Positions 53,483 through 64,000 of a DNA stretch of 64,000 nucleotides are shown here, piece after piece. A program made the position numbers and the translations under genes. This DNA comes from Geothrix edaphica. Lineage in GTDB: Bacteria > Acidobacteriota > Holophagae > Holophagales > Holophagaceae. The notes below the pieces were generated by a model, which searched no databases, was not told the origin of the DNA, and saw only the letters and a list, made by a program, of their open reading frames with translations. The first letter of the stretch is position 1. Every line of letters starts with the position of its first letter. The stretch is from contig NZ_BSDC01000001.1 in assembly GCF_030268045.1 (NCBI RefSeq), positions 620,001 through 684,000 on the forward strand, in the 5' to 3' direction.

Positions 53483-53938
53483 TCAGGTACGCCGCCGCCG
53501 GAAGAAGGCCTGCAGCTGCTCCCGGCATTCCGGCTCCAGCAGGCCCCCCTCGAAGGCGAAGCGGTGGTTCAGGGCCGCGCCGTCCAGGGTGTCCAGCCAG
53601 CGGCTGACGCCCACCTTGGGGTCCGAGGCGCCAAACACCACGCGCCCGACCCGGGCGTGGATCAGCGCGCCGAAGCACATGAGGCAGGGCTCCAGCGTCA
53701 CGTAGAGCGTGGCGCCCGTGAGCCGGTAGTTCTTGGCCCAGGCCCCGGCGCTGCGCAGCGCCTGGATCTCCGCATGGGCCGTGGGGTCGTTCAGCTTCAC
53801 GGGGTGGTTGTGGCCGCGGCCCAGGAGGGCACCTTCTGACACCAGCACGGCGCCCACGGGCACCTCGTCCAGGCGGTCCGCCTTCTCGGCCTCCTCGAGG
53901 GCGAGCTTCATGAAGTAGATGTCGTCACCGCTCCACAT
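53483..53938 (-). CDS. tadA: tRNA-specific adenosine deaminase
   Basis: 151 residues. Cytidine-deaminase-fold motifs are HAEIQALR (zinc His, catalytic Glu) and TLEPCLMCFGAL (two zinc Cys). MKLALEEAEKA at the N-terminus is typical. It converts A34 to inosine in tRNA-Arg(ACG). The start region is duplicated 135 bases upstream. It is convergent with the PKD gene (17-base gap). Confidence 0.95.
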   Translation of the reverse strand: MWSGDDIYFMKLALEEAEKADRLDEVPVGAVLVSEGALLGRGHNHPVKLNDPTAHAEIQALRSAGAWAKNYRLTGATLYVTLEPCLMCFGALIHARVGRVVFGASDPKVGVSRWLDTLDGAALNHRFAFEGGLLEPECREQLQAFFRRRRT

Positions 53939-54087
53939 GGCCCAACCAGTGTGGCTGATTTCTCGGCCGCTCCCATGGCCAGGTGATTCCCTCCTCGCCG
54001 GGGGCCCGACGATGGAGGCGACATCGAGTCGCCTCCATCGTCACCCGGCGGTCGGGACGTCACCGCTCCACATGCTTCCAGTGTGGC
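53923..54087 (-). repeat. Direct repeat of the tadA initiation region
   Basis: CGTCACCGCTCCACATG occurs at 53923-53939 and again at 54058-54074 (17 identical bases). It is followed after a short spacer in each copy by CCAGTGTGGC (53946-53955 and 54078-54087). On the complement strand the outer copy provides ATG with the same first five codons as tadA and then stops after ten residues (MWSGDVPTAG). Confidence 0.85.
54008..54042. repeat. 15-bp perfect hairpin upstream of tadA
   Basis: Arms 54008-54022 and 54028-54042 are perfect complements with a five-base loop ATCGA. It lies between the two copies of the tadA start repeat and no T-tract follows on either strand. Confidence 0.8.
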
Positions 54088-54216
54088 CGAACGGTGATCC
54101 GTACATCGGGAACAAAGGAGCAGTATGGCCGAAAAGCCCTTGAACAAAAAGGCTGATCCTCGGTTTTGAGGGTCGCTACACTCACTTTGGTCCTTCGGAC
54201 CGATGTCATTCTCACG

Positions 54217-54249
54217 ACCCCGCGGCGGCCCGGCCCCCGCGGGGTTTTT
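54217..54249 (+). terminator. Intrinsic terminator/attenuator in the carAB leader
   Basis: ACCCCGCGG (54217-54225) pairs with CCGCGGGGT (54237-54245), and a run of five T follows (54245-54249). It lies 27 bases before the carA ATG with no gene on this strand upstream for several hundred bases, so it cannot terminate a preceding gene and may attenuate carAB. Confidence 0.6.
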
Positions 54250-54275
54250 GCAGAGCCGCCGAGCGGGGGACGCAC

Positions 54276-55350
54276 ATGCAAGCGCACCTGATCCTGAAGG
54301 ACGGGACCATTTTCCGGGGGCGCGCGCCGTTGGGCTTCGGCGGGGGCGGCGAGGCGGTGTTCACCACGGCCATGGCCGGCTACCAGGAGATCCTCACGGA
54401 TCCCAGCTTCGCGGGCCAGATGGTCTGCATGACCTTCCCCGAGCAGGGCATCTACGGCATCCACGCCGACCTGAACGAGGGCACGCGGCCCTGGGCCACG
54501 GGCCTGCTCTGCCGCCGCCTCACCTTCGCGCCGGACCACACCCGCTCCGAGGGCGACCTGGCGGGCTGGCTCAAGCGCCACCACATCCCCGTGATGACCG
54601 ACCTCGACACGCGCGCGCTCACCCAGCACCTGCGCGATCAGGGCTCCCAGCCCTCGCTCATCTGGACTGAGTTGGACGGCAGCCTGGATGCGGGCGTGGC
54701 CAAGGCCAGGGCCCTGTCGGACATGACCGGCCAGGCCCTCTGCGCCGAGGTGAGCTGCAAGGACCGCTACGAGCTGAACCCCGGCGGCGCCTTCCGCGTG
54801 GCGGTGCTGGATGGCGGCATCAAGCTCGGCATCCTGAGGCAGCTGGAGGCCGTGGGCCTGCACCTGGAGGTCTTTCCCTGGGACGCCCCGGCCGCGGAGC
54901 TGGCCGCCAAGCGCTTCCACGGGCTCTTCCTCAGCAATGGCCCCGGCGATCCCGCCGCGCTGCCCGGCATGCAGAAGGAGGTCGAGGCCTGCATCGGCAA
55001 GCTGCCCATCTTCGGCATCTGCCTGGGCCACCAGCTGCTGGGCCAGGCCTTCGGCGGCCGCACCTTCAAGCTCAAGTTCGGCCACCGCGGCGCCAACCAG
55101 CCCGTGCACGACCTCATGACCGGCCGCATCGAGATCACGGCCCAGAACCACGGCTTCGCGGTGGATGAGGCCAGCCTGCCGAAGGAGATCGAGGTCACCC
55201 ACAAGCACCTCAGCGACGGCACCGTCGAGGGCCTGCGGCACACCAAGCTGCCGATCTTCTCGCTCCAGCATCACCCGGAGGCCTCGCCCGGACCCCACGA
55301 CGCCCACCCGGCCTTCCAGCGCTTCGTCGCTATGCTCCAGGAGGTCCACC

Positions 55351-55358
<8 letters not shown>
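54276..55358 (+). CDS. carA: Carbamoyl-phosphate synthase small subunit (glutaminase)
   Basis: 360 residues. The N-terminal domain ([37 protein letters not shown]) is followed by the class I glutamine amidotransferase domain with the catalytic Cys in [15 protein letters not shown] and the His/Glu pair in [13 protein letters not shown]. It supplies ammonia to CarB. GGGGGA lies five bases before the ATG. Its last codons overlap the carB start by eight bases, ensuring coupling. Confidence 0.97.
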
Positions 55359-58560
<3,202 letters not shown>

Positions 58561-58570
58561 TTCCTGCCCT

Positions 58571-58618
58571 CGCCACCTGATGGGCCGGCAGAGATTCTTC
58601 CGGCTCGATCAGGTGGCG
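58571..58618. terminator. Inverted repeat between carB and the TPR gene
   Basis: CGCCACCTGAT (58571-58581) and ATCAGGTGGCG (58608-58618) are perfect complements, with an inner GCCGG/CCGGC pair. It separates convergent genes and probably terminates both; T-tracts are poor. Confidence 0.6.
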
Positions 58619-58622
58619 CGGT

Positions 58623-59810
58623 CTAGGGACGCATGTTGTAGCGGTTCAGGAAAGCTTCCACGGCTCCCGGATTGGCTTTCAGCCAGGCCTCGTAATCAGG
58701 CCGGAAGGTCTCGCGGTAGCGCAGCAAGAAGATGGCTGCGTCGAGTTGACCATCTCGCTGGAAGGTCAGGAACTGGCGAAGGATTCGATCTTTCGGCTCG
58801 GTCCCGGCTTTCTGACACGCCTCGGCATAGGTCGTCAGGCTCAGCTCCCAGAAGAAGCGCTCCTGCTGGAACCGGGTCTTGAGGTTCGGAGTGTCTTTGC
58901 CTCCACCAGAACCGGCATCCACACTGATCCTGTCGAGGATGGCGCCGGCCAGGATCATCCAGACGGATTGGGCCTGGGCGTCCGCGGGGGAATCGCTGAG
59001 GCTCACGGTCTGAGCCCCGTCCTTGTTCCATCCGACCATGACGCCGGGTCTGAAGGCGAGCCGCGTCATGGGGCGTCCCTCATCCCTGCGATACCAGGCC
59101 AGAGGCTGCCAGCTGGCGCGGTTGCCAGGGAAGACCTTGATGGCCTCGATCATGGTTGCTTCGGCTTCCTGTTTCCGCCCCAGGGCCTTCTGGGCGTCTG
59201 CGAGGTAGCGCCAGGCCCGCGGATCGGCGGGATTAAGCTGCGCTGCCTTTCGGAACCACGAGATGGCATCCTCCATCCGCTTTTCCGCGAAGTAGGCATC
59301 CCCCACATAGAGTGCCGCCTGGGCAAAGGCCGGGCTCTCTTTGAGAGCCTTTAAATAATGGGTGCGGGCCTCGTCCCAGGCCTCTTTTCCGAAGGCTTCC
59401 TCCCCCGCGCTGAAGGCCTGGGTGGCGGCCGCCGATGGATCAGCAGGCGCCGGGCGTTCCGCATCCCGCAAGTGCTGAAGCAGGGACATGGCGTTCGCCG
59501 CTGCGTTCTTGTCGAGTTCCTGTATGTCCAGCATCGCCGTAGCGCTTTCCTCGGCGCATTCCTGGTACCAGGCGGCGGACCATCCCTTGGATTGCTTCGC
59601 CATCTCTCGATATACCTGGGCCCGGATCCAAAGTGGTTGGGCATCCTTCGGGTCGCGGGCGATGGCCAGATCCAGCTGATCGAGGGCTTCGCCGACCTTC
59701 CCCGCGTTCAGAAGGTCGATGGCCTTTTGAACGGGAAGAATGGGGGCCATGGGAGGAATGGCGGGCGGCGCGAGGGCCACGATGGCGGGGGCCAGGAGCG
59801 GGAGGGGCAT
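58623..59810 (-). CDS. Exported tetratricopeptide-repeat protein
   Basis: 395 residues. A short hydrophobic N-terminus (LLAPAIVALAPPAIPPMA) is probably a signal peptide. TPR units are visible at about 25-60 (KAIDLLNAGKVGEALDQLDL), 143-175, 178-210 (YVGDAYFAEKRMEDAISWFR) and 211-245 (AWRYLADAQKALGRKQEAEA). The C-terminal third is a non-repetitive domain ending VEAFLNRYNMRP. TPRs mediate protein contacts; the partner is unknown. It is convergent with carB. Confidence 0.8.
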   Translation of the reverse strand: MPLPLLAPAIVALAPPAIPPMAPILPVQKAIDLLNAGKVGEALDQLDLAIARDPKDAQPLWIRAQVYREMAKQSKGWSAAWYQECAEESATAMLDIQELDKNAAANAMSLLQHLRDAERPAPADPSAAATQAFSAGEEAFGKEAWDEARTHYLKALKESPAFAQAALYVGDAYFAEKRMEDAISWFRKAAQLNPADPRAWRYLADAQKALGRKQEAEATMIEAIKVFPGNRASWQPLAWYRRDEGRPMTRLAFRPGVMVGWNKDGAQTVSLSDSPADAQAQSVWMILAGAILDRISVDAGSGGGKDTPNLKTRFQQERFFWELSLTTYAEACQKAGTEPKDRILRQFLTFQRDGQLDAAIFLLRYRETFRPDYEAWLKANPGAVEAFLNRYNMRP

Positions 59811-59951
59811 GCGGCGTCCGGGGAATGACTCAGGATTCCCGGATGGCGGGTCGGGGTCAACCGCTCGAGAAACGGGAAGGCCGGAGGTGGCACATGACAA
59901 TTGACGTACCGGCGACGATCATGTCCTTCCGCCATCTTCCCGGAGGTCGTC

Positions 59952-60359
59952 ATGTCCGCGTCCGTTACTGACCGTATCCAGTCCTTCCTGGTCTCGGGCC
60001 CCTTTGCGGTGGTGGGCGCGAGCACGGACCGTTCGAAGTACGGGAACAAGGTGCTGCGCTGCTACCAGCAGCATGGGAAAGAGGTCTATCCCATCAACCC
60101 CAAGGCGCCTGAGGTGGAGGGCCTGAAGGCCTACCCCTCGCTGGCGGCGCTGCCGGTGAAGGTGCCGGCCATCTCGGTGATCACGCCACCGGCGGCCACG
60201 GAGCAGGTGGTCCGCGAAGCGGCGGCCGCGGGTGTGAAGCACATCTGGATGCAGCCCGGCGCCGAGAGCGACGCGGCCATCCGCACGGCGGAATCCCTGG
60301 GGATGAACGTCATCGCCGGGGGGCCCTGCCTGCTGGTGATGATGGGCTATCACGAGTGA
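59952..60359 (+). CDS. CoA-binding domain protein (Rossmann fold)
   Basis: 135 residues. Single CoA-binding domain: FAVVGASTDRSKYGNKVLRC, VYPINPKAPEVEGLKAYPSL, AISVITPPAATEQVVREAAA, HIWMQPGAES and GGPCLLVMM. This matches the YccU-type family. The protein binds CoA or a nucleotide; function is not established. GGAGG five bases upstream supports this start. A cluster of hairpins follows the stop. Confidence 0.92.
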   Translation: MSASVTDRIQSFLVSGPFAVVGASTDRSKYGNKVLRCYQQHGKEVYPINPKAPEVEGLKAYPSLAALPVKVPAISVITPPAATEQVVREAAAAGVKHIWMQPGAESDAAIRTAESLGMNVIAGGPCLLVMMGYHE

Positions 60360-60440
60360 ATCCGCTGCGCGGATTCACATATAAAAAGCCTTCCGGATTC
60401 GCGAAGCGAATCCTCATCTGAATTCGCGCAGCGAATTCAG
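60356..60440. repeat. Three related hairpins between convergent genes
   Basis: Hairpins with arms GTGAATCCGC (60356-60365, 60369-60378), GGATTCGC (60395-60402, 60406-60413) and CTGAATTCGC (60418-60427, 60431-60440) have three-base loops. The arms share a GAATYCGC core. An A/T run (60379-60387) between the first two makes the cluster a plausible two-way terminator. Confidence 0.8.
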
Positions 60441-61471
60441 CCTAGGCCAGCCCCAGGCTCCTCCGTACCTCCAGCCGATCCTCCTCGTGGGCCTGGATCA
60501 GCTTGGGCACTTCGTTCTGCCACAGCTTCGATACATCGGCGAAGGAGATGGTCGGCTTCGCTTCGGCGCCAGGGGTCGAGGGTTCGGTTGAGTCCTGCGA
60601 GAACATCCCGCGGGTACCAGGTTCGGGGGTCATGGGTTTGGATCCTCAGTAGGGAAAGGTAAGCGGTCTGGAGCTGATACGCAATCACGGAATCGACGGC
60701 TTTCGGGCGCGTCCGCACGCTGGCGATGGCCTCGTGCCCCGTGGTCATGAGATCGGGGCCCTCCTCGTCCACGCGCACGTGGTAGAGCCGCAGGGAGCGA
60801 CCCGCCCGGGGGGCGAAGCCCAGAAAGGTGAAGGGGGCCCACGCGTGGGCCCGGGCCATGCGGTCCAGGGGCACGTAGCGGCCTTCGCGCTCGGAGCGGG
60901 CCAGCATGGCCTTGAGGGCGCCGCCGGGGTCGCGGTCTGTGTAGACGAGGTGGACCTCGCCGCAGCCCGCCTGCCGGATGCGATCCAGGAGGAAGGCCAC
61001 ACCGTCGGGATCCGTGTGGGGCGCGTCGAACACGGCGCCGAAGGCTGATCCCATGGCCAGGGCGTTGGTGGTCTTCCCCGTGGCCTGGCCGCCCATGAAG
61101 ATGATCACCGGCCCGCCCTGGGCATGGGCCAGGGCCCGGTCGCGCAGGCGCTTGCCCAGGGCGTTCAGATGCACGGCGGCCCGGCCCGCCGGATCCTCCA
61201 GGGCCTCGTAGCCCTGGGTGGGGTTCTGGCGGAGGCTGGGCAGCAGCGTGGCGAGGAGGTCCCCGTTCACCAGTTGGCCCTTGAGCGTCCCCGGCCGGGC
61301 CGCGTAGTCATCGAGGGCGGGGCCCGCCCGGCGGGCCAGGTCCGCGGCCTCGGCCTCGAGGGCCCCGCGCAGGTTCCGGCGCCCGGCTTCATCGAGCTCC
61401 CAGTAGGAGCGGCGCTGGTGCCAGGGAACCTGCTGCCAGGGCAGCGGAGCCGGGGAGGGAAGGGGGGGCAT
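60437..61471 (-). CDS. Zeta-toxin-like P-loop kinase domain protein
   Basis: 344 residues. The P-loop is VIIFMGGQATGKTTNALAMG near residue 125. VYTDRDPGGALKAMLARSERE and YVPLDRMARAHAWAPFTF are compatible with the zeta-toxin/PEZT kinase fold, in which UDP-N-acetylglucosamine or another small molecule is phosphorylated. An N-terminal ~110-residue segment precedes the fold. The last ~65 codons use GA-rich, atypical codons and are overlapped by a better-coded ORF in another frame, so the true end may be earlier. No cognate antitoxin is recognised. Confidence 0.62.
   Translation of the reverse strand: MPPLPSPAPLPWQQVPWHQRRSYWELDEAGRRNLRGALEAEAADLARRAGPALDDYAARPGTLKGQLVNGDLLATLLPSLRQNPTQGYEALEDPAGRAAVHLNALGKRLRDRALAHAQGGPVIIFMGGQATGKTTNALAMGSAFGAVFDAPHTDPDGVAFLLDRIRQAGCGEVHLVYTDRDPGGALKAMLARSEREGRYVPLDRMARAHAWAPFTFLGFAPRAGRSLRLYHVRVDEEGPDLMTTGHEAIASVRTRPKAVDSVIAYQLQTAYLSLLRIQTHDPRTWYPRDVLAGLNRTLDPWRRSEADHLLRRCIEAVAERSAQADPGPRGGSAGGTEEPGAGLG
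60442..60633 (-). CDS. Small ORF overlapping the end of the zeta-like gene
   Basis: 63 residues in a different frame on the same strand. Its codons (AAG, CTG, GAG, GCC) match genome preference better than those of the overlapping frame. GAGGA lies about nine bases before its ATG. A Pro-rich start is followed by a helix (FADVSKLWQNEVPKLIQAHE, RLEVRRSLG). Could be a small antitoxin or partner protein, or indicate a frameshift in the gene above. No family recognised. Confidence 0.45.
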   Translation of the reverse strand: MTPEPGTRGMFSQDSTEPSTPGAEAKPTISFADVSKLWQNEVPKLIQAHEEDRLEVRRSLGLA

Positions 61472-61512
61472 GACCCCCCCAGCCTACTGGATGGCGGGGG
61501 GGACCACACCCT

Positions 61513-62424
61513 ATGCTCGAAACCATGTCCGCTCCCGCCTCCACCCTCCTGTTTCCCGGCCAGGGCACCGAGGTCCCGGGCATGTCCCGGGGCTGGGAGG
61601 GCCACGAGGCCTGGGCGGAGACGCTGGGGGTGGCGGAAAGCCACACAGGCCGGCCCCTGAGGCGGGCCATGGTCGAGGGGCCGCTGGATCTGCTGCGGTC
61701 TCAGCGGTTGGCGCCCTGTGCCGTGCTGGCCCACTCCGTGGGTATCTACCGCGCCTGGCGCGGGGCCGGGATGGCCCTTCCCGTGGCTGCCGCGGGCCAC
61801 AGCATGGGGTTCTACTCCGCCCTCGTGGCCGCCGGAGTGGTACCGCTCGAGGCGGCCCTGGACCTGATCTCCGCCGTGGAGGACCTCAGCGAGGCCGCCT
61901 TCGGCCGCGGGGCCATGGGCATGGCCTTCCTCATCGGCGTGCCGGAGTTGGAGGTGCACCGGGCCCTGGCGGACCACCCGGGGCTTGTGCTGTCCAATCG
62001 CAATGGGCAGGCCCAGTTCACGGTCTCCGGCCCCGTGCCCGCCCTCGAGATCCTGGTGGGGAGACTGGAGCCTGCGGCCCTCAAGGCGGGCCTGTTGCCG
62101 GTGCAGCATCCCCTGCATGGCCCCCACATGGCGGCGCTGCTGCCGGCCATCACCCGGAGGCTGGCGGCCGTGCGGCCCGCGGAGCCCGCCTTCCCGCTGA
62201 TCTCCCACTTCGACGGGCGCCTGCTCACGACGGGCGCGGCAGCCTGGGATGAGGGCATCGCCTCCGTGGCCCTGCCCGTGGACTGGCTGGCCGTGGTGGC
62301 CCGGCTGAAAGCCCTGGGCGCTCCGCTGGCGGAGTGCGGCCACGGTCGGCAGCTGGCGGGGCTGACCCGCTGGGCGGAGCGGGACCTGGTGGTGGCTTCG
62401 CTCCAGGACCCCCCGCGCTCGTAA
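61513..62424 (+). CDS. FabD-like acyltransferase
   Basis: 303 residues. LLFPGQGTEVPGM opens the domain, and GHSMG near residue 96 holds the nucleophile Ser (GHSLG is the usual form). NRNGQAQFTVSG and a His in QHPLHGPHMAALL correspond to later parts of the malonyl-CoA:ACP transacylase fold. The family arginine (usually in the first part after the nucleophile) is not obvious, so acyl specificity is uncertain. It stands apart from any fatty-acid or polyketide genes in the window, which argues against being the main FabD. Confidence 0.82.
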   Translation: MLETMSAPASTLLFPGQGTEVPGMSRGWEGHEAWAETLGVAESHTGRPLRRAMVEGPLDLLRSQRLAPCAVLAHSVGIYRAWRGAGMALPVAAAGHSMGFYSALVAAGVVPLEAALDLISAVEDLSEAAFGRGAMGMAFLIGVPELEVHRALADHPGLVLSNRNGQAQFTVSGPVPALEILVGRLEPAALKAGLLPVQHPLHGPHMAALLPAITRRLAAVRPAEPAFPLISHFDGRLLTTGAAAWDEGIASVALPVDWLAVVARLKALGAPLAECGHGRQLAGLTRWAERDLVVASLQDPPRS

Positions 62425-62516
62425 AAAATCGCCCAATTCTCTGGTAATACATCTGGATATGCCGCCCGGGGCTCTGCCATGATGGGCTCCCGAACCCTTC
62501 GGTCTGGATGCGCTCC

Positions 62517-64000
62517 ATGGCGGTTTCCCCTCTCATCCTCGGTGAAGCGCTGGCGAACAGGTGTTCCCAGGTGCTCTACCGCTGCATGGAGGAGGTGGGC
62601 AGCACGAAGGGGGTCCTCTACCTCCGGGTGCCGGGGCAGGGCGCGTTCGAGGTCGTGAGCTTCTACGGCTGGCCCCGCGGGACCCGGCCGCCGGTGTCCA
62701 TCCCCGAAGGCCACCCGCTGTTGATCCGGACCCAGCGCCAGCGCCGGACCTACGTGGTGAATGACGCCTCGGAGTCGCCTGAGCTCTCGGCCTTCGGCCA
62801 GGGCGGGGAGTGGCCCCGCTACCTCATCACGCCGGTCTATCTGCAGGGGGACTGGGTGGGCCTGCTCATCCAGCGGGACCGCATCAAGGGCGGCACCTTC
62901 GAGGCGGAGCGGGACGAGCCGCCCACCCTGGCCATCTGCGGGGATCTCGTGGCGGCCCTGAAGGAGTTCCACTTCTACGGCGGACCCCGTTCCGTCCCGA
63001 TGCAGCCCATCGGTCCCGGCCGGGTGCCGGAGGGCCTGCCCACCGCGGCGGACCTCATCGGCGAGGTCGCACCAGCGCCCGAGCGGCTCCTGCCGCCGGT
63101 CCCTCCCGCTGTGCCCCATGCCCGGGCCGCGGGGCCGGGCGTCCCCTCCACAGGGCCCTCGACCAGGGAGCGGCTCTACGGCTTCCCGGGCGGCAAGAGC
63201 GACTACACGTCGCTGCCCTGGGAGGCCGATCGCAGTCTCAGCGGCTGGGTGGCACCCGCGCCCGTGAACCCCGAGCGCCGGCAGGGCATGGTGCCGCCTG
63301 AGCTGCGGGGGTTCTTCTGGGAGATCGCGGGGCTCATCAGCCAGATCCTCCCAGCCACCGCCGTGGCGCTCTGGATCGAGGATCCCGAGGAGATCCGCCC
63401 CATCCTCGCCTTCAGCACCCTGCCCCTGTCCCCGGACCTCCAGCAGCAGATCCTGGCCCACGCCACGTTCCACCTGCCGGCGGTGCGGGAACCGGATCTG
63501 CGCCTCATCAGCCGGACGGAGATGCCCGAGGTGCCGGCGCTCACGGGCGCGTTCGCCACCTACATGCCCCTCCTCCTCAATGAGACGCCCCACGGCCACG
63601 ACCTGGTGATGGTGTTCCGCCTGGAGGACCACTCCTTCTCCCTCGCCGAGGTCGAGGCCATCCAGCAGCTGAGCCGCATCCTGGCGCTCCACCTCCAGGA
63701 GGCGCGGCTCCATGAGCGGTACCACCACGCCTTCCTGTCCGTGAGCCACCGCATCCTGCAATCCGGCGAGGGCCGGGTGCCGAGCCTGCGGCCCCACAGC
63801 CTGGCCACCGCGCGCCTGGCCCGGAACCTGGCCCTGATGCTCGACCTGCCCACCGAGGATGTGGAGGCGGTGAGCATCGCCGCCCTCCTCCACGACGTCG
63901 GCCTGCTGCTGCTGGACCCCCAGATGCTCGCGAAGCCCACGCTGACCGGCGAGGAGATGAAGAAGGTCCGCGACCATCCGGAGCTGGCGGCCGTCTTCCT
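62517..64000 (+). CDS. GAF/HD-GYP-type signalling protein (3' end outside window)
   Basis: At least 494 residues; no stop before the window edge. A GAF-like domain (about 5-160) includes VLYLRVPGQGAFEVVSFYGW and YLITPVYLQGDWVGLLIQRD. A Pro-rich linker is followed by a second GAF-like region (about 260-395). An HD-type phosphohydrolase domain then starts near residue 400, with HSLATARLARNLALML and the metal pair in LLHDVGLLLLDPQMLAKP. HD-GYP proteins hydrolyse cyclic di-GMP; the GYP motif would lie beyond the edge, so that is not proven. An ATG three codons earlier is an alternative start. Confidence 0.82.
   Translation, partial: MAVSPLILGEALANRCSQVLYRCMEEVGSTKGVLYLRVPGQGAFEVVSFYGWPRGTRPPVSIPEGHPLLIRTQRQRRTYVVNDASESPELSAFGQGGEWPRYLITPVYLQGDWVGLLIQRDRIKGGTFEAERDEPPTLAICGDLVAALKEFHFYGGPRSVPMQPIGPGRVPEGLPTAADLIGEVAPAPERLLPPVPPAVPHARAAGPGVPSTGPSTRERLYGFPGGKSDYTSLPWEADRSLSGWVAPAPVNPERRQGMVPPELRGFFWEIAGLISQILPATAVALWIEDPEEIRPILAFSTLPLSPDLQQQILAHATFHLPAVREPDLRLISRTEMPEVPALTGAFATYMPLLLNETPHGHDLVMVFRLEDHSFSLAEVEAIQQLSRILALHLQEARLHERYHHAFLSVSHRILQSGEGRVPSLRPHSLATARLARNLALMLDLPTEDVEAVSIAALLHDVGLLLLDPQMLAKPTLTGEEMKKVRDHPELAAVF

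Larger units (their letters stand above)
53939..54275. other. Intergenic region between tadA and carA
   Basis: 337 bases without a convincing gene. From left to right: the tadA upstream sequence, a large perfect hairpin (54008-54042), the second copy of the tadA start repeat, weak promoter-like TACACT at 54177-54182, a small hairpin GGTCC-TTC-GGACC (54189-54201), and a terminator-like hairpin 27 bases before carA. Confidence 0.7.

Noticed and set aside
53908-54147. A 79-codon frame across the tadA upstream region
   Set aside because: No ribosome site or conserved pattern; its repetitive look (two CGAVT segments) comes from the direct repeat.

Overview
The window is a gene-dense, high-GC (roughly two-thirds G+C) stretch of bacterial chromosome with no insertion sequence, prophage or CRISPR array. 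Two outer-membrane TonB-dependent receptors (one large, with an N-terminal carboxypeptidase-regulatory-like domain of the Oar type), several periplasmic c-type cytochromes, lipoproteins and HD-GYP/receiver proteins point to a Gram-negative, respiring bacterium. The combination is typical of Acidobacteriota, most likely the Holophagae (Geothrix/Holophaga-like). That assignment is inferred from gene content and base composition; no marker gene was compared. Strong codon bias makes long false open frames common opposite or out of frame with real genes, so genes were chosen by recognisable protein families, ribosome-binding sites and neighbour spacing.

Layout. 1-12.1 kb: secreted M28 peptidase (cut by the left edge), SnoaL-like protein, M6-like metalloprotease overlapping a double-receiver regulator, lepA, a stand-alone MshEN/GspE-N protein, a ChpT-like histidine phosphotransferase overlapping a TonB receptor, miaB, aldose epimerase. 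12.1-25.5 kb: GH19-fold protein, tRNA-Leu(UAA), two small cytochromes c, a UvrD/PcrA helicase, TIGR01777 epimerase, COG2509 flavoprotein, membrane protein, polyphosphate:AMP phosphotransferase, PPSR kinase/phosphorylase, PAS histidine kinase, NAD synthetase. 25.5-34.7 kb: tRNA-Leu(CAA), bacteriohemerythrin, Oar-like receptor, mutS2, rpsU, a tail-anchored Ser/Thr kinase, a small coiled-coil protein. 34.6-43.2 kb: a psd-scpB-zinc-ribbon operon with 4-nt overlaps, HutD, a branched-chain-type binding protein, a TSUP transporter, an HU protein with a basic tail, a DUF885 peptidase, topoisomerase III with an apparent CTG start, tRNA-Ser(GGA). 43.2-54.3 kb: pepD, tRNA-Ser(CGA), DoxX and diheme cytochrome lipoprotein divergent from a SufR-like regulator, a DUF2891 protein, an uncharacterised three-gene envelope cluster, tadA. 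54.3-64 kb: carAB behind a possible attenuator, a TPR protein, a CoA-binding protein, a zeta-like P-loop protein overlapped by a small ORF, a FabD-like transferase and a GAF/HD-GYP protein cut by the right edge.

How the genes work together. Most are independent housekeeping units. Clear co-transcription candidates are psd-scpB-83aa, carA-carB, the double-receiver regulator with the M6 protease, the histidine phosphotransferase with its TonB receptor, and the envelope trio at 48.8-53.5 kb. The divergent regulator/cytochrome pair at 46.7 kb shares an AT-rich palindrome that looks like an operator.

Most unusual observations. Both tRNA-modification genes, miaB and tadA, carry upstream a short direct repeat of their own initiation region, so that each is preceded by a mini-ORF beginning with the same first five codons. 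The other strong candidates are the uncharacterised envelope trio (Cys-rich coiled-coil export, beta-barrel, PKD/TIG protein) and the zeta-like protein with an out-of-frame downstream ORF. tRNA-Ser(CGA) has an inverted copy of its 3' end beside it, and degenerate heptamer repeats lie directly after stop codons at two loci.
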